Part shown: piece by piece, positions 25,671 through 34,775 of the stretch
Layout: each line of letters starts with the position of its first letter
Numbering within the stretch: position 1 is the first letter of the stretch
From: Acidobacteriota bacterium
GTDB taxonomy: Bacteria; Acidobacteriota; UBA6911
Length of the DNA: 64,000 nucleotides
Reading direction: 5' to 3'
NCBI GenBank assembly: GCA_016929335.1
Contig: JAFGIY010000222.1
Coordinates: 16,759 to 80,758 of the forward strand
Notes under the pieces: generated by a model
The model's input: only the letters and a program-made list of their open reading frames with translations
Told to the model about the DNA's origin: nothing
Database searches by the model: none
Program-made: the position numbers and the translations under genes

Positions 25671-26900
25671 TTATGCGCGGGACAGGAGTGTGTGTGCCGC
25701 TGCAAGCCTTTCGGGTATCTGCAGTTTCTGAGGACAGTGTTCGATGCAGCTGCCGCAGGCAACGCAGGCATCCGCCCTGCGGTCCAGGCCTGCATAAAGC
25801 GCACGGGCTCTTGTCAGATCTCGATTGTCCGATGCATAGCGATCGAAGCGCAGGATCTCGGCGATAGGCACCTGTTGCGGGCAGTATGGCTGGCATTCCG
25901 TGCAAAGACGGCAGGCTGTTGCGTCTGCACGGGCCGTCATGAGCTCAATTGCCCGGGCGTCGGCGGAGCGAAGAGTCCGTCCGGCGCCGGAATAGGTATC
26001 GATGAATTCGGCAAAATTCCGCACCTGAATAACGGCAAGATCGATCTTAGCGACGGTAGTGAGCCAGCGCGTGAGCGCATTGTGGGGTGACGTGCCGGCA
26101 GGCAGAGTCTTCATAAAAGCCGTGTCCTGATTCATACGTCCTATGCCCCGGGTTGTTTTCATGGCAATGGTGCCGAAATTCTTTTTCCTGGCAAATTCGA
26201 GAAAGCGGTTTGTGGCGGGATCCTCGCCGTAGGAGTACATGATCTGAGCGTGTTCGTAGAGACCGTCCTCGACAACGAGAGTCAGGACTTCCGCTGCGCT
26301 CTGTCCCCCAGGCACACGGGCATTGCCGGCGTATCCGTGCTGGGACAGGCAGAGATGCTTCACCAGCCCTTCCTTTTTCAGCCGTTCAAAAGCACGGACG
26401 AATCCTCGGTCGTTCTTAACTTCCGCCGTATTGTGATAGCCGAAATGGAACTGTATGTCGTCGAAATATCCAAGCTTTGTCTGCTTAAGAATTTCTTTGA
26501 CGAAATCATAGTGCGATTGTTCATCGATGCGGCCGGTTTCGTGGTTCCCGCCGATCCGGTCCACCGTGATCTGGCAATAATGCGCATCACGGTTTTTCAG
26601 AATGGCCTCAGGAGTCCCGGTTCGCGCCCACTGGTTGGCCTTATGCCAGTAGTTCATGCCGCATTTGATGCCGGCATCAACCAGAGACGGGGCAAGGCCT
26701 CCCGCTCCTATCAGCACGGAAACCTCGCGGCCGCTGTAGCCCAGCTTCCTGCGGGGAAATGTGCCCACCTTGTTTACGGCTTCATTCAGAGAATCATCGA
26801 AGGCGGCCCTGCAGGCTAAGTTGCTCCCTAGTCCGGCAATAACCATTGCCGTGGAATATTGCAGAAATTCGCGACGTTTGAGGGAATTGTTTAGTTTCAT
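25671..26900 (-). CDS. Tat-exported aldo/keto reductase with C-terminal ferredoxin domain
   Basis: 409 residues. Twin-arginine leader LKRREFLQYSTAMVIAG; then an aldo/keto-reductase TIM barrel (RRKLGYSGREVSVLIGAGGLAPSLVDAGIKCGMNYWHKAN, FDDIQFHFGYHN, KKEGLVKHLCLSQHGY, FGTIAMKTTRGI, DLAVIQVRNFAEF); then two [4Fe-4S] motifs CRLCTECQPYCPQ and CVACGSCIEHCPQKLQIPE. This is the arrangement of the iron-sulfur AKR family (often annotated aldo/keto reductase or predicted oxidoreductase). Ferredoxin-type electron input rather than NADPH is plausible, acting in the periplasm. The canonical AKR Tyr looks replaced by the His/Trp-rich YWHKA region. GGAGGAG precedes the ATG. Substrate unknown. Confidence 0.85.
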   Translation of the reverse strand: MKLNNSLKRREFLQYSTAMVIAGLGSNLACRAAFDDSLNEAVNKVGTFPRRKLGYSGREVSVLIGAGGLAPSLVDAGIKCGMNYWHKANQWARTGTPEAILKNRDAHYCQITVDRIGGNHETGRIDEQSHYDFVKEILKQTKLGYFDDIQFHFGYHNTAEVKNDRGFVRAFERLKKEGLVKHLCLSQHGYAGNARVPGGQSAAEVLTLVVEDGLYEHAQIMYSYGEDPATNRFLEFARKKNFGTIAMKTTRGIGRMNQDTAFMKTLPAGTSPHNALTRWLTTVAKIDLAVIQVRNFAEFIDTYSGAGRTLRSADARAIELMTARADATACRLCTECQPYCPQQVPIAEILRFDRYASDNRDLTRARALYAGLDRRADACVACGSCIEHCPQKLQIPERLAAAHTLLSRA

Positions 26901-27138
26901 ATTCCGGCTCCTCCATTAATAAAAGGCTACACATCCGCGCGAAACCTGTCAAATAAGCGCAGCCGTATTGTCTGCGCCCGCAGGCGCCGCCCTGGCGACG
27001 CACCTTTTCAAAGCCGTCCCCGGCATGCATGCCGACCGACATCCATGCCAGGCAAATTCACCTCTACTTCAAGCTTTCACTTAGCCGACTGAAAATATTA
27101 TCTGCGAATGCCTTTCAAGCTCATCGAATATCCTCGGC

Positions 27139-28527
27139 CTATTCGCTATCCCGCGCATACCAGTCGATATTGCGCGTCACGTACATAACGATTGCCAGCA
27201 CCAGGAAAAGTCCCGCCGTGCCGACAAGGAGCGAATAATCCTGCAAGCGGAGGATTACATATATGAATGCATATATCAGCCCGAGGCCGGCGGCGACAAT
27301 GCCGGCACGGAGCGCGCTTCGCATCACCCGGGCGCAGTAAAGAGCAATCATCGCCACAGATACGGCGGCTCCAACCCAATAAGCCGTGCCGAATGAGGTC
27401 ACTTCCGAAAGGGCAAGAAGGCCCAGATAAAACAGGCACAGCGCAATGCCGACAAGGGTGTACCGAAACGGATGGATGCGCACGGCGGACAGGATTTCAA
27501 AAAGAAAGAAGGCCGTGAACAGAAGGGCGATCAGGAGGATTCCATATTTGATCGCTCTTTCGACATGGCGATAGGAATCCAGCGACGGCACCAGGGCCAC
27601 TCCGAACAGCGAAGAAGCTACGACATCCGCATTGATAGCTGCTCTGTCCGTCCATTGCTGCGGATAGGAGCGTCCGTAATAGGAAACCAGCCAGTGCGCA
27701 CGGAATCCTTCGGAGCCCACATCTCTCGTCGCAGGCAGGAACGCCCCCTGGAAACTCGGATCCGGCCATTTCGAGGAAAGCTGTACGTCATTGTTGACGC
27801 CTACGGGTGCAAAGCGCAGGCTGCGGCTGCCGTTCAGCGTAAGAGACAACTCGAACGGGATTCTGTCCATCTGAAGATTGAGGTTTCCGATTTGCGCGTA
27901 GATGCTGTTTTCAAAGCCTTCCATTTTGCGTCCGGGCTTAAACGGAATCTCCTGATCGGCGAATGTAATATTGAGCGATTCCTTGGCACCGCGAAGGTCC
28001 GTAATGGAAACGGCGATTTCCGCTTCCTCCCATAAAATCATTTGCGGATCCACATCCCATTCATCAAAATTTGGTCGATCAAAGCTGCCGCTGAGATTCA
28101 GGGTCCCACTGTAAACGACTGTTTCATAAATGCCCCGATGAAGACGGTCCGGTTTCAGCTGCCCGTCGGCCTTGAAAACCGCCGGCAGAAAAAAGGCCTG
28201 ATGACGCGCCGTTTCTATTGCCTCGACACGCTCCACTCGTCCATTCACAATCTGATCTTTCCAGGTCTTTTGATTGTATTTGTATGGAATGATCAAAACA
28301 GGCCCCATAACTACCTGCTCGCGGCCCCACGTTGATGTGATCTCCCTTACGGCGGCATCGCGCCGCTGCAGCCGTTCCCGCAGGACGGATTGCACCATGG
28401 CAAGAGGAATCAACAGCAACAGGACCAGGATGGTGATACACGCCATTTTCACGACAGTCGCATAGCGCTTTATTATGGATTTCGGCAATTGCGGCGGCAC
28501 GTTTGTTCTCAAGCTATCGTCATTCAT
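27139..28527 (-). CDS. creD: CreD-family inner membrane protein
   Basis: 462 residues. One N-terminal membrane helix (ACITILVLLLLIPLAMVQSVLRERLQRRDAAVREI, with the family mark 'eR..rr..av.ei...WG'), a large periplasmic domain (SVSITDLRGAKESL, RSLRFAPVGVNNDVQLSSKWPDPSFQGAFLPATR), and five to six C-terminal helices (HPFRYTLVGIALCLFYLGLLALSE, LQDYSLLVGTAGLFLVLAIVMYVTRNIDWY). This is the full CreD/cell envelope integrity layout. In E. coli CreD is induced by CreBC; no CreBC is seen here. GGAGAT precedes the ATG. Confidence 0.9.
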   Translation of the reverse strand: MNDDSLRTNVPPQLPKSIIKRYATVVKMACITILVLLLLIPLAMVQSVLRERLQRRDAAVREITSTWGREQVVMGPVLIIPYKYNQKTWKDQIVNGRVERVEAIETARHQAFFLPAVFKADGQLKPDRLHRGIYETVVYSGTLNLSGSFDRPNFDEWDVDPQMILWEEAEIAVSITDLRGAKESLNITFADQEIPFKPGRKMEGFENSIYAQIGNLNLQMDRIPFELSLTLNGSRSLRFAPVGVNNDVQLSSKWPDPSFQGAFLPATRDVGSEGFRAHWLVSYYGRSYPQQWTDRAAINADVVASSLFGVALVPSLDSYRHVERAIKYGILLIALLFTAFFLFEILSAVRIHPFRYTLVGIALCLFYLGLLALSEVTSFGTAYWVGAAVSVAMIALYCARVMRSALRAGIVAAGLGLIYAFIYVILRLQDYSLLVGTAGLFLVLAIVMYVTRNIDWYARDSE

Positions 28528-28829
28528 CGCTATCTCCTATTCTCCGGATGGACCTTTCGTTTGTGGAGGGAGTATATTCATAATAAAAGTACTTTGCAAT
28601 ATAAAGTTATCCTTGCCATTTGTTGCTCATCCGCAGACATTCTTTTGCGAAATCCTTTTCCTCTGCAATTTCACCTCATAGTGGTCATAAGGATAGGAGT
28701 GGAGTCTTTATCCATGGCCTCTTTATGTATTGCAAAGAGCTTTTCGCCTGCGAAGCAATCGAAACCAATTCTACCCAGTCTTTACACGGCTACGAATCCC
28801 GTCAAAGTTATTCAGGATAGTTGAGGTTT
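28528..28829. other. Gene-free gap
   Basis: About 300 bases between creD and the YihY gene. Possible frames are Cys/His-rich and lack ribosome sites. No repeat, RNA or clear promoter recognised; it should hold the creD promoter and the end of the YihY transcript. Confidence 0.35.
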
Positions 28830-29750
28830 TCATCCGTTCTTGGGATATTTTTCAATTTTGAATGCGACCGCGTTTTCATCCGGCAGAATCGGAGATCCCC
28901 CTTTTCTGGCATAGACCTGCGTGAATTCCGCACCGAAAAAAAACACTTGAGCAGAATAATAAATCCATATCAAAAAAACAGCAAATGAGCCTGCCGCGCC
29001 ATAAAGCGAACTCACAATATTTCGGGCAACATACACCCCTATCAGTATTCTTCCCACGTTGAAAAGAAGAGAAGTGACAAGTGCGCCGATCCAGATATCC
29101 GCCCACGAGATCTTTACATCCGGCAGAACCTTATAGATGATTCCGAACAGAAGAGCGGCAAGCGCAGTGGAAATCCCGAATTCCGTCAAGTCCAGAATCC
29201 AGACCGGAAGGAATGATTCTTTCACGTAGATGCCGGCAATCATGAGCGCTGCTCCAATAATGGTTGAAAGCAGCAGGATTATGCCGACAACCAGAAGCAT
29301 GATGAAAGAAATCAGACGTTTTCTGAAGAAGTGCTTCACTACATTGCCGGATTTGACCGTGACTCCCCATATCCTGTTTAATGCCTCCTGAAGAGCTACA
29401 AAAACCATAGTGGCGCCGAACAGCACAGCAATCAGCCCCATTAATGTTGCCATAATTGAAGACTGCCGGGCATTTTGCAGCACTGTTTGAACCATCATCG
29501 CGCCAGATCTGCTCAGAATTCCCTGGAGCTGATTTACGACCTCCGTTCTGACGGTCTCTCTGCCGAAAATGGAGCTTGCAGCCGCAACCAAAAAGATCAG
29601 GATGGGAGCAAAGGAAAATACCATGTAAAACGCGAGCATTGCAGCCAGATGCATGGCATCGTCACGATCCCATTCGACGAACGTATCCCGCAACAAATCC
29701 CATAATATCCGGAGTTTCCGCTGCAATAGATATTGATAGCGCTTCTTCAC
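28830..29750 (-). CDS. YihY/BrkB family inner membrane protein
   Basis: 306 residues, GTG start at 29750 with AGGAA upstream. Six membrane segments and the BrkB signature: DDAMHLAAMLAFYMVFSFAPILIFLVAAASSIFG near the start, GATMVFVALQEALNRIWGV, and YGAAGSFAVFLIWIYYSAQVFFFGAEFTQVYARKGG near the end. The family was once called ribonuclease BN, which is wrong; actual function (possibly lipid or envelope related) is unsettled. Single gene. Confidence 0.9.
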   Translation of the reverse strand: MKKRYQYLLQRKLRILWDLLRDTFVEWDRDDAMHLAAMLAFYMVFSFAPILIFLVAAASSIFGRETVRTEVVNQLQGILSRSGAMMVQTVLQNARQSSIMATLMGLIAVLFGATMVFVALQEALNRIWGVTVKSGNVVKHFFRKRLISFIMLLVVGIILLLSTIIGAALMIAGIYVKESFLPVWILDLTEFGISTALAALLFGIIYKVLPDVKISWADIWIGALVTSLLFNVGRILIGVYVARNIVSSLYGAAGSFAVFLIWIYYSAQVFFFGAEFTQVYARKGGSPILPDENAVAFKIEKYPKNG

Positions 29751-30183
29751 ATTCCTATTGTACCGCAGGGATATATACAGAACGGCCTCTGTTCAATCGT
29801 TATTTTTCAAACCTGATAATACCTCATATATTCAAGGCGACAAATGCGTGGAGAAGAAAACCTATTGGCTGGATTTCATTGTCCGTACTCCAATCTCATA
29901 ATTTTTATCCGGGCGCTCGATTGATGGCTGGTGGTATTCTTTGGATTGCAGGGCGGAATGTGTGACCCTGGCTGCGGCATGGCTGGGGCTATATAATTGC
30001 AGCCATTCGGACGATCAAAAGCGGCATCTTCATGACAGCACATTCAGCAGCAATTGTCGCAGCGCATCTCAGCGGGACAGATAATGCCGTTATCCACCTT
30101 ATACTGTGGCGTCAGACTGGTTTATATTTCAGTATCGGCTCCGTGATGCTGCTTCGGACCTGCCCATAGGATATAGCAGGATC
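29751..30183. other. Divergent intergenic region
   Basis: Roughly 430 bases between the YihY gene (minus) and the next plus-strand gene. No convincing coding frame, repeat or RNA fold; promoters for both genes should lie here. Confidence 0.35.
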
Positions 30184-32214
30184 ATGAAATGCGGCCGAAA
30201 AAAGCTCATCCGGCGCCGATTTGCGGATTCTGTTGATCGAATTGACATCGATTGGAAAACAGGAATTATCGGCTTCCTGTTGCCGTCACGTATGTTTGCC
30301 ATTCTTATCGGTTTATTCAGGAATGCCAGGTGGCCGGCCAAAGCGGTCATGGTCGTACTGTTTTTTTTGCTCTCGACGCCGGAAACCTCCCGCCATCCAT
30401 CTCATATTTCCAAGAGTCCCGCCGATTACTCCGTTTTCTTGAAGGGAACACTGTATCGTGTGCCGGAAATGCCCGAGTCTGTCAATAAAATGCTTCAGGG
30501 AGAAAATACCGATATTGATCTGCTGGCGCCCGAATTGGTCAAGTTTATCAGGACACATCCGATTAGCCTGGAATCAAAATGGGCACTGAATGCGCTTAAC
30601 CGGAGCTTTATGTCCGGGAAAAATGGCATTGAGTCGCATCATCTAAGCGGGATTTTAAGCCTCTGTGATCCCGTCTTCGTTGTCTTGAATGTTGATGAGG
30701 ATATGAAGATTTGGCTGCTTCATATACTGCAAAGGTATATGGGCCATTCCGATATCGCCGAAAAAAAGAAAGTGTTTGATTCGATCCTGGTGTATGCGCC
30801 TTACCTGATCGAGCGGGGCCCGAGTTCACGGATCAAAATCCAGGCTGTGGATTCTCTTCGGACATTTGCAGAGCATGCCGATTTCGAAATGCTCTCTTTA
30901 TTGTTTGATGCATCATTTGATCTGCTGAAAGACGAAGCCATCCCTTACAAGATCAGACTGGAATTGGAGAATGCTCTAAGAAGGGTTTCTTTTCGCTATG
31001 TTATGGACATGCGTTTTGACCATCTCGAGAGGCGCCTTCCGGATGAAGAAATTTCCAACAAGCTGACTGCAATAACCGGCAATGATCCGGTCAAACTGTA
31101 CGCGTTTTTTACCGATCCCTGGATGTATGGAACGCTCGCAGAGGAAGTATTCTCCCGGCTCGAAGAGCATTCCCGGCTGGCTGGACAGAGGCTTTACGCC
31201 TATCTTGAAAGGCTTGATCCGCTGAAACATTTCTTTGAATCATTTTTATTTTCAGCGATTAATTTCAATAAATCCAATAGATGGTTTCAGACAGAAGATA
31301 CGGTGAAGAGATCATTTCACTATATGTTCCGCGAGATCAGCCGCGACAGTCTGACGGCCAATGCAGCCCTGACACAGGTATTTATCGAGAGACTCCTTGT
31401 CGAAAAGAGCCCTTATTTCAGCTGGAAGTGCCAACAAATCCTGCTGGACGAATATAGACAAAGCTTCGGCTTTCACAGGTATTTTATTGCGGCGACCCTG
31501 GTGTTGCACCGGGAATTATTTGATACCGTGGATGACGAAACCGCGGACGTGATTGCACAGGAAAATGCAATTGATTTGAGCAAGCTGCCGTCTGACCAGA
31601 TCGATTACAGTCAAATACTGGCGGCTGAGAAGCGTCCAGTCCTGAATGCCTATGTCATTTTCGCTGATACAGACTCTCTGGCATACCATCGGTCCGCCGT
31701 CAGGATGTTTACCATCAGGGGGTATCGTTATATCAGTAGAGACGATGACCGCATAGTGCTGGAGAAAAGAGGTCGTTTGACCATGCGTGTGATAATCGCA
31801 AAAAGAACCGAAGGATTCTGGCGATTGGGTGATGAAGCAGCGTCGGATCCACGATTGAAAATCGTGATGATACGGGGCCATAACGGGATTCAAGGGAAGG
31901 TTTTTTCAGGCGCGGGATCGGGAATAACTGCTGGAACGCATATAGTCTTGAGCTTATGCCGGGGCATGTTCGAAGCATCGAGATACCGCTTTAAATATCA
32001 CGGCACACATTGGATTGCAGCCAAATCCAGCGTGGCAGGAATAATGGCCAATGCCATTATGGTTAGCCTGATCGATGGATTTCGCTTAAAGAAACCGACT
32101 TATTCCTCGATCAAAGCGGAGGCGATAAGGCTGAGCCCGGCGACACACGATTTTGTTTTTCCGAATGAACCCGCCTTTGTGATCGGAAGTCTGCTGAGAC
32201 AAATGCAGAAATAA
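30184..32214 (+). CDS. Large hypothetical protein, possible C-terminal caspase-like domain
   Basis: 676 residues from the ATG at 30184 (AGCAGG upstream; a GTG at 30106 is possible). A hydrophobic helix near residues 58-70 (AVMVVLFFLLS) may anchor it. The middle, about 100-480, is helical (TPR/HEAT-like run without a clear repeat). The last 200 residues start NAYVIFADTDSLAYHRSAVRMF, then VMIRGHNGIQ (His566) and GTHIVLSLCRGMFEASRYRF (Cys592), then HWIAAKSSVAGIMANAIMVSLIDG. A hydrophobic strand ending RGH followed 26 residues later by a hydrophobic strand ending in Cys is how clan CD (caspase/clostripain-like) peptidases and a related uncharacterised bacterial family are built. I infer a possible cysteine peptidase or inactive relative; no partner supports it. 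Function otherwise unknown. Confidence 0.6.
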   Translation: MKCGRKKLIRRRFADSVDRIDIDWKTGIIGFLLPSRMFAILIGLFRNARWPAKAVMVVLFFLLSTPETSRHPSHISKSPADYSVFLKGTLYRVPEMPESVNKMLQGENTDIDLLAPELVKFIRTHPISLESKWALNALNRSFMSGKNGIESHHLSGILSLCDPVFVVLNVDEDMKIWLLHILQRYMGHSDIAEKKKVFDSILVYAPYLIERGPSSRIKIQAVDSLRTFAEHADFEMLSLLFDASFDLLKDEAIPYKIRLELENALRRVSFRYVMDMRFDHLERRLPDEEISNKLTAITGNDPVKLYAFFTDPWMYGTLAEEVFSRLEEHSRLAGQRLYAYLERLDPLKHFFESFLFSAINFNKSNRWFQTEDTVKRSFHYMFREISRDSLTANAALTQVFIERLLVEKSPYFSWKCQQILLDEYRQSFGFHRYFIAATLVLHRELFDTVDDETADVIAQENAIDLSKLPSDQIDYSQILAAEKRPVLNAYVIFADTDSLAYHRSAVRMFTIRGYRYISRDDDRIVLEKRGRLTMRVIIAKRTEGFWRLGDEAASDPRLKIVMIRGHNGIQGKVFSGAGSGITAGTHIVLSLCRGMFEASRYRFKYHGTHWIAAKSSVAGIMANAIMVSLIDGFRLKKPTYSSIKAEAIRLSPATHDFVFPNEPAFVIGSLLRQMQK

Positions 32215-32681
32215 ATCAGAGGAAGAGCAGACAATAAATCGATGCAGCGGAATTCACTGCATAGCAGTCAGAAATCCTCTGTTGCCCCTGATAGCAGGCG
32301 ATCTATAGTCATTACGGGAATTGTCCAAATTCATCGTTTCGTGAACAGGCTTCCGAGTCGAGCCTTTGGGAGGACGGAAGACAAATAGATCTTTGGGCGA
32401 TTTGTCGCCAAGAAGAACAGCCTCATAGTCCGCGGCCTGAATTTCCTGCGCCCCGGATTGTGAAATCCATTCTATGTTTTCTTCCTTCCACATATAGGCA
32501 AGGCGTCAATGCTGTCCAGCTTTGCCCTTGACTCACTTGTTTTTTCATACAAAATCATATGGTAGGAATATGTGCATGAATTCCAATGGCAAGGGAAATA
32601 CTCATGCAATCCGATGGCAAATGGGATGTGTCCGGTGGATATGCAGGTACAGTTCTGCACATTAATTCAGCAATCAAAACG
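32215..32681. other. Gene-free gap with a short direct repeat
   Basis: Contains two near copies of an 18-mer, CATGAATTCCAATGGCAA (32575-32592) and CATGCAATCCGATGGCAA (32603-32620), 28 bases apart. A minus-strand frame at 32254-32493 (79 codons) has no ribosome site or recognisable product. Nothing else supported. Confidence 0.4.
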
Positions 32682-32699
32682 TTAACGCATAACGGAATT
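32682..32699 (+). promoter_or_regulatory. Putative IclR operator, copy E, upstream of AOR gene
   Basis: TTAACGCATAACGGAATT matches the 18-bp motif found four times in front of the larA/cupin divergent operons (13 of 18 positions identical to TTTTCGCATAGCGGAACA) and lies 43 bases before the AOR start. Confidence 0.5.
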
Positions 32700-32741
32700 C
32701 GCACTATCAAATAGGCTTTTTATGCATATTGGAGGTCGCCC

Positions 32742-34454
32742 ATGAAAATGCTGCGTGTTGACATGAAGGAATCCCGGATCCTCTGGGAGCCTGTTCCCAA
32801 AGAATATGAACAACTCGGCGGGAGAGCTCTTATTGCAAAGCTTCTTCTTAACGAAGTTCCCCCCGCCTGTGATGCGCTGGGACCGCATAACAAGCTCCTC
32901 TTCACTCCGGGACTGCTGGGCGGCGCGATTGTGGCGACTGCCGGGCGCTTATCGGTAGGCGCTAAAAGCCCTTTGACCGGCGGTTCAAAGGAAGCCAATG
33001 CAGGAGGCACCGGCGGAGACTCGCTGGGGAAGCTGGCAATTAAAGCGATTGTTGTAGAAAACCGGGCGAAGTCGAAGCAGTTCCAGATACTTGTTATTGA
33101 CGGCGATTCCGCCGAGCTGGTCGCTGCAGATGATGTTGTCGGCATGGGAACCTATGCGACTTCGGATAAACTATGGGAGCGCTTCGGGGCTGATTCCACC
33201 GTTATATGTATCGGTCAGGCGGGTGAATATCTGATGACGGGCGCCGGGATTTCCGCAACGGGAGAGCGGGACCAGCGCAGCAACCATGCCGCACGCGGCG
33301 GTCTTGGAGCAGTCATGGGGAGCAAGGGATTGAAAGCCGTCGTCGTCCGCAAGCCCCTCGGCAGGACCCCGAAACTCGCGAACGAAGAGCTCTTCCGAAA
33401 AGCCGCCAAGGCTTTTGCGCAGGAACTGATCCAGAGCCCGAAACTGGGAACCAAAGGATCGCAGCATCTTTACGGCACGGCGTCTATTGTCGGGGCCGTA
33501 AACGAAATGGGATCTTTTCCAACGCGCAACTTCTCCGAAGGCAAATTTGAGCATGCCGCGGAGCTTCGCGGCGAGAAGATACGCGAACTCGTACTGGCCC
33601 GTGAAGGAAAAGTCGGGACACGCTGCATGCCCGGCTGTGTTATTGCGTGCCGCAATTTGTACCCGGATGCGTCGGGCAAACCGATCGTCGGCACGGTTCA
33701 ATATGAGACAATCGCGCTCGTCGGTTCCAACCTCGGCCTTGGAAATCTTGATGACGTCGCGACACTCAATTATATGTGCAACGATTTCGGTCTGGACACG
33801 ATAGAAGCCGGCGCAGCTCTGGGTGTGGCGATTGAAGCCGGTCTGGCGAAATTCGGGGACATGGAAGGAATTGTCGGTTTATTAAAGCAGGTTGGTGATG
33901 GGACGGTGCTGGGGCGCATGATCGGATGCGGAGCCGCAACCACAGGCCGCGTTCTCGGCATCCGCCGCGTGCCGGTATGCCTTGGGCAAGCGATGCCCGG
34001 TTACGATCCGCGCACTCTAAAAGGGAATGGCGTCACTTACGCGACTTCCCCCCAGGGGGCGGATCATACGGCCGGAAACGCTTTCGGAGCGCGTAACGAG
34101 GTCAATCCTCTCGGAATTGAAGGACAGAAAGAACTGTCTCTCAAGCTGCAGATTATCGCTGCAATGCTTGACAGCACAGGCCTGTGCCTCTTTGCCAGAC
34201 CCCCGATCATCTCCAATCCACAGCTCATGATCGATATGATCAATGGCATCTACGGCTGGGGATGGACAAAGGACGATTACGATCGTTTCAACCGCGACGT
34301 ACTGCGCACGGAACTCGAGTTCAATCGAAGGGCCGGGATCTCCCAGAAAGACTATAGAATTCCCGAATATATGCGCGAAGAACCGCTGCCTCCTCACAAT
34401 GCGGTCTTCGACGTTCCGGATTCGGATCTTGATACCGTTTTCGATACCCTTTAG
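32742..34454 (+). CDS. Aldehyde ferredoxin oxidoreductase family protein (tungsten/molybdenum)
   Basis: 570 residues, a little shorter than typical AOR (about 600). N-terminal domain: YEQLGGRALIAKLLL, NKLLFTPGLLGGAIVATAGRLSVGAKSPLTGG. Pterin/cluster binding: GERDQRSNHAARGGLGAVMGSKGLKAVVVR. The [4Fe-4S] ligands appear as Cys295, Cys299, Cys303 (TRCMPGCVIACRN) and Cys482 (DSTGLCLFAR). Further marks YETIALVGSNLGLGN and NYMCNDFGLDTIEAG. Such enzymes oxidise aldehydes to acids (or act on aryl acids in BamB) with ferredoxin. GGAGG precedes the ATG; a MoaD-like gene follows after 8 bases. Under predicted IclR control through an operator at 32682. Confidence 0.9.
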   Translation: MKMLRVDMKESRILWEPVPKEYEQLGGRALIAKLLLNEVPPACDALGPHNKLLFTPGLLGGAIVATAGRLSVGAKSPLTGGSKEANAGGTGGDSLGKLAIKAIVVENRAKSKQFQILVIDGDSAELVAADDVVGMGTYATSDKLWERFGADSTVICIGQAGEYLMTGAGISATGERDQRSNHAARGGLGAVMGSKGLKAVVVRKPLGRTPKLANEELFRKAAKAFAQELIQSPKLGTKGSQHLYGTASIVGAVNEMGSFPTRNFSEGKFEHAAELRGEKIRELVLAREGKVGTRCMPGCVIACRNLYPDASGKPIVGTVQYETIALVGSNLGLGNLDDVATLNYMCNDFGLDTIEAGAALGVAIEAGLAKFGDMEGIVGLLKQVGDGTVLGRMIGCGAATTGRVLGIRRVPVCLGQAMPGYDPRTLKGNGVTYATSPQGADHTAGNAFGARNEVNPLGIEGQKELSLKLQIIAAMLDSTGLCLFARPPIISNPQLMIDMINGIYGWGWTKDDYDRFNRDVLRTELEFNRRAGISQKDYRIPEYMREEPLPPHNAVFDVPDSDLDTVFDTL

Positions 34455-34462
34455 GAAGCATT

Positions 34463-34687
34463 GTGGCAGTTGATATTGAAGTTTTTGGACAGCTGCTTCC
34501 CAATCAGCCGCGACGGCGGGCCGTGGAGATACAGAAGCCCGCCACAGTTCGTGATCTGGCGGGTCTGATTGGCCTGGATCCGGAAGAAATCGGGTTGGTC
34601 ATGATTGATGGAGTTCAGAGCGGACTCGATCATGATGTCCAACCCGACTCCAGGCTTTGCTTTTTCCCCTACGTCTCCGGCGGTTGA
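34463..34687 (+). CDS. MoaD/ThiS family sulfur-carrier protein
   Basis: 74 residues, GTG start with AGGAAG upstream, 8 bases after the AOR stop. Beta-grasp pattern: VDIEVFGQLL..., TVRDLAGLIGLDPEEIGLVMIDGVQSGLDHDVQPDSRLCFFPYVSGG. The C-terminal Gly-Gly is intact, as needed for adenylation and thiocarboxylation. In AOR operons this small protein is thought to supply sulfur to the pterin dithiolene of the tungsten cofactor. No MoeB or MoaE is beside it. Confidence 0.85.
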   Translation: MAVDIEVFGQLLPNQPRRRAVEIQKPATVRDLAGLIGLDPEEIGLVMIDGVQSGLDHDVQPDSRLCFFPYVSGG

Positions 34688-34775
34688 TCCGCAACTCCGC
34701 ATAGATCATCACAGAAAAATAAATCCCTGGATCTGTAAAGATCCGTGAAAATCCGCGGCTATTTTTTAATGTAAA

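Noticed and set aside
32254..32493. 79-codon minus-strand frame
   Set aside because: No ribosome site, no recognisable fold or family, located in a gap with repeats and a predicted operator.
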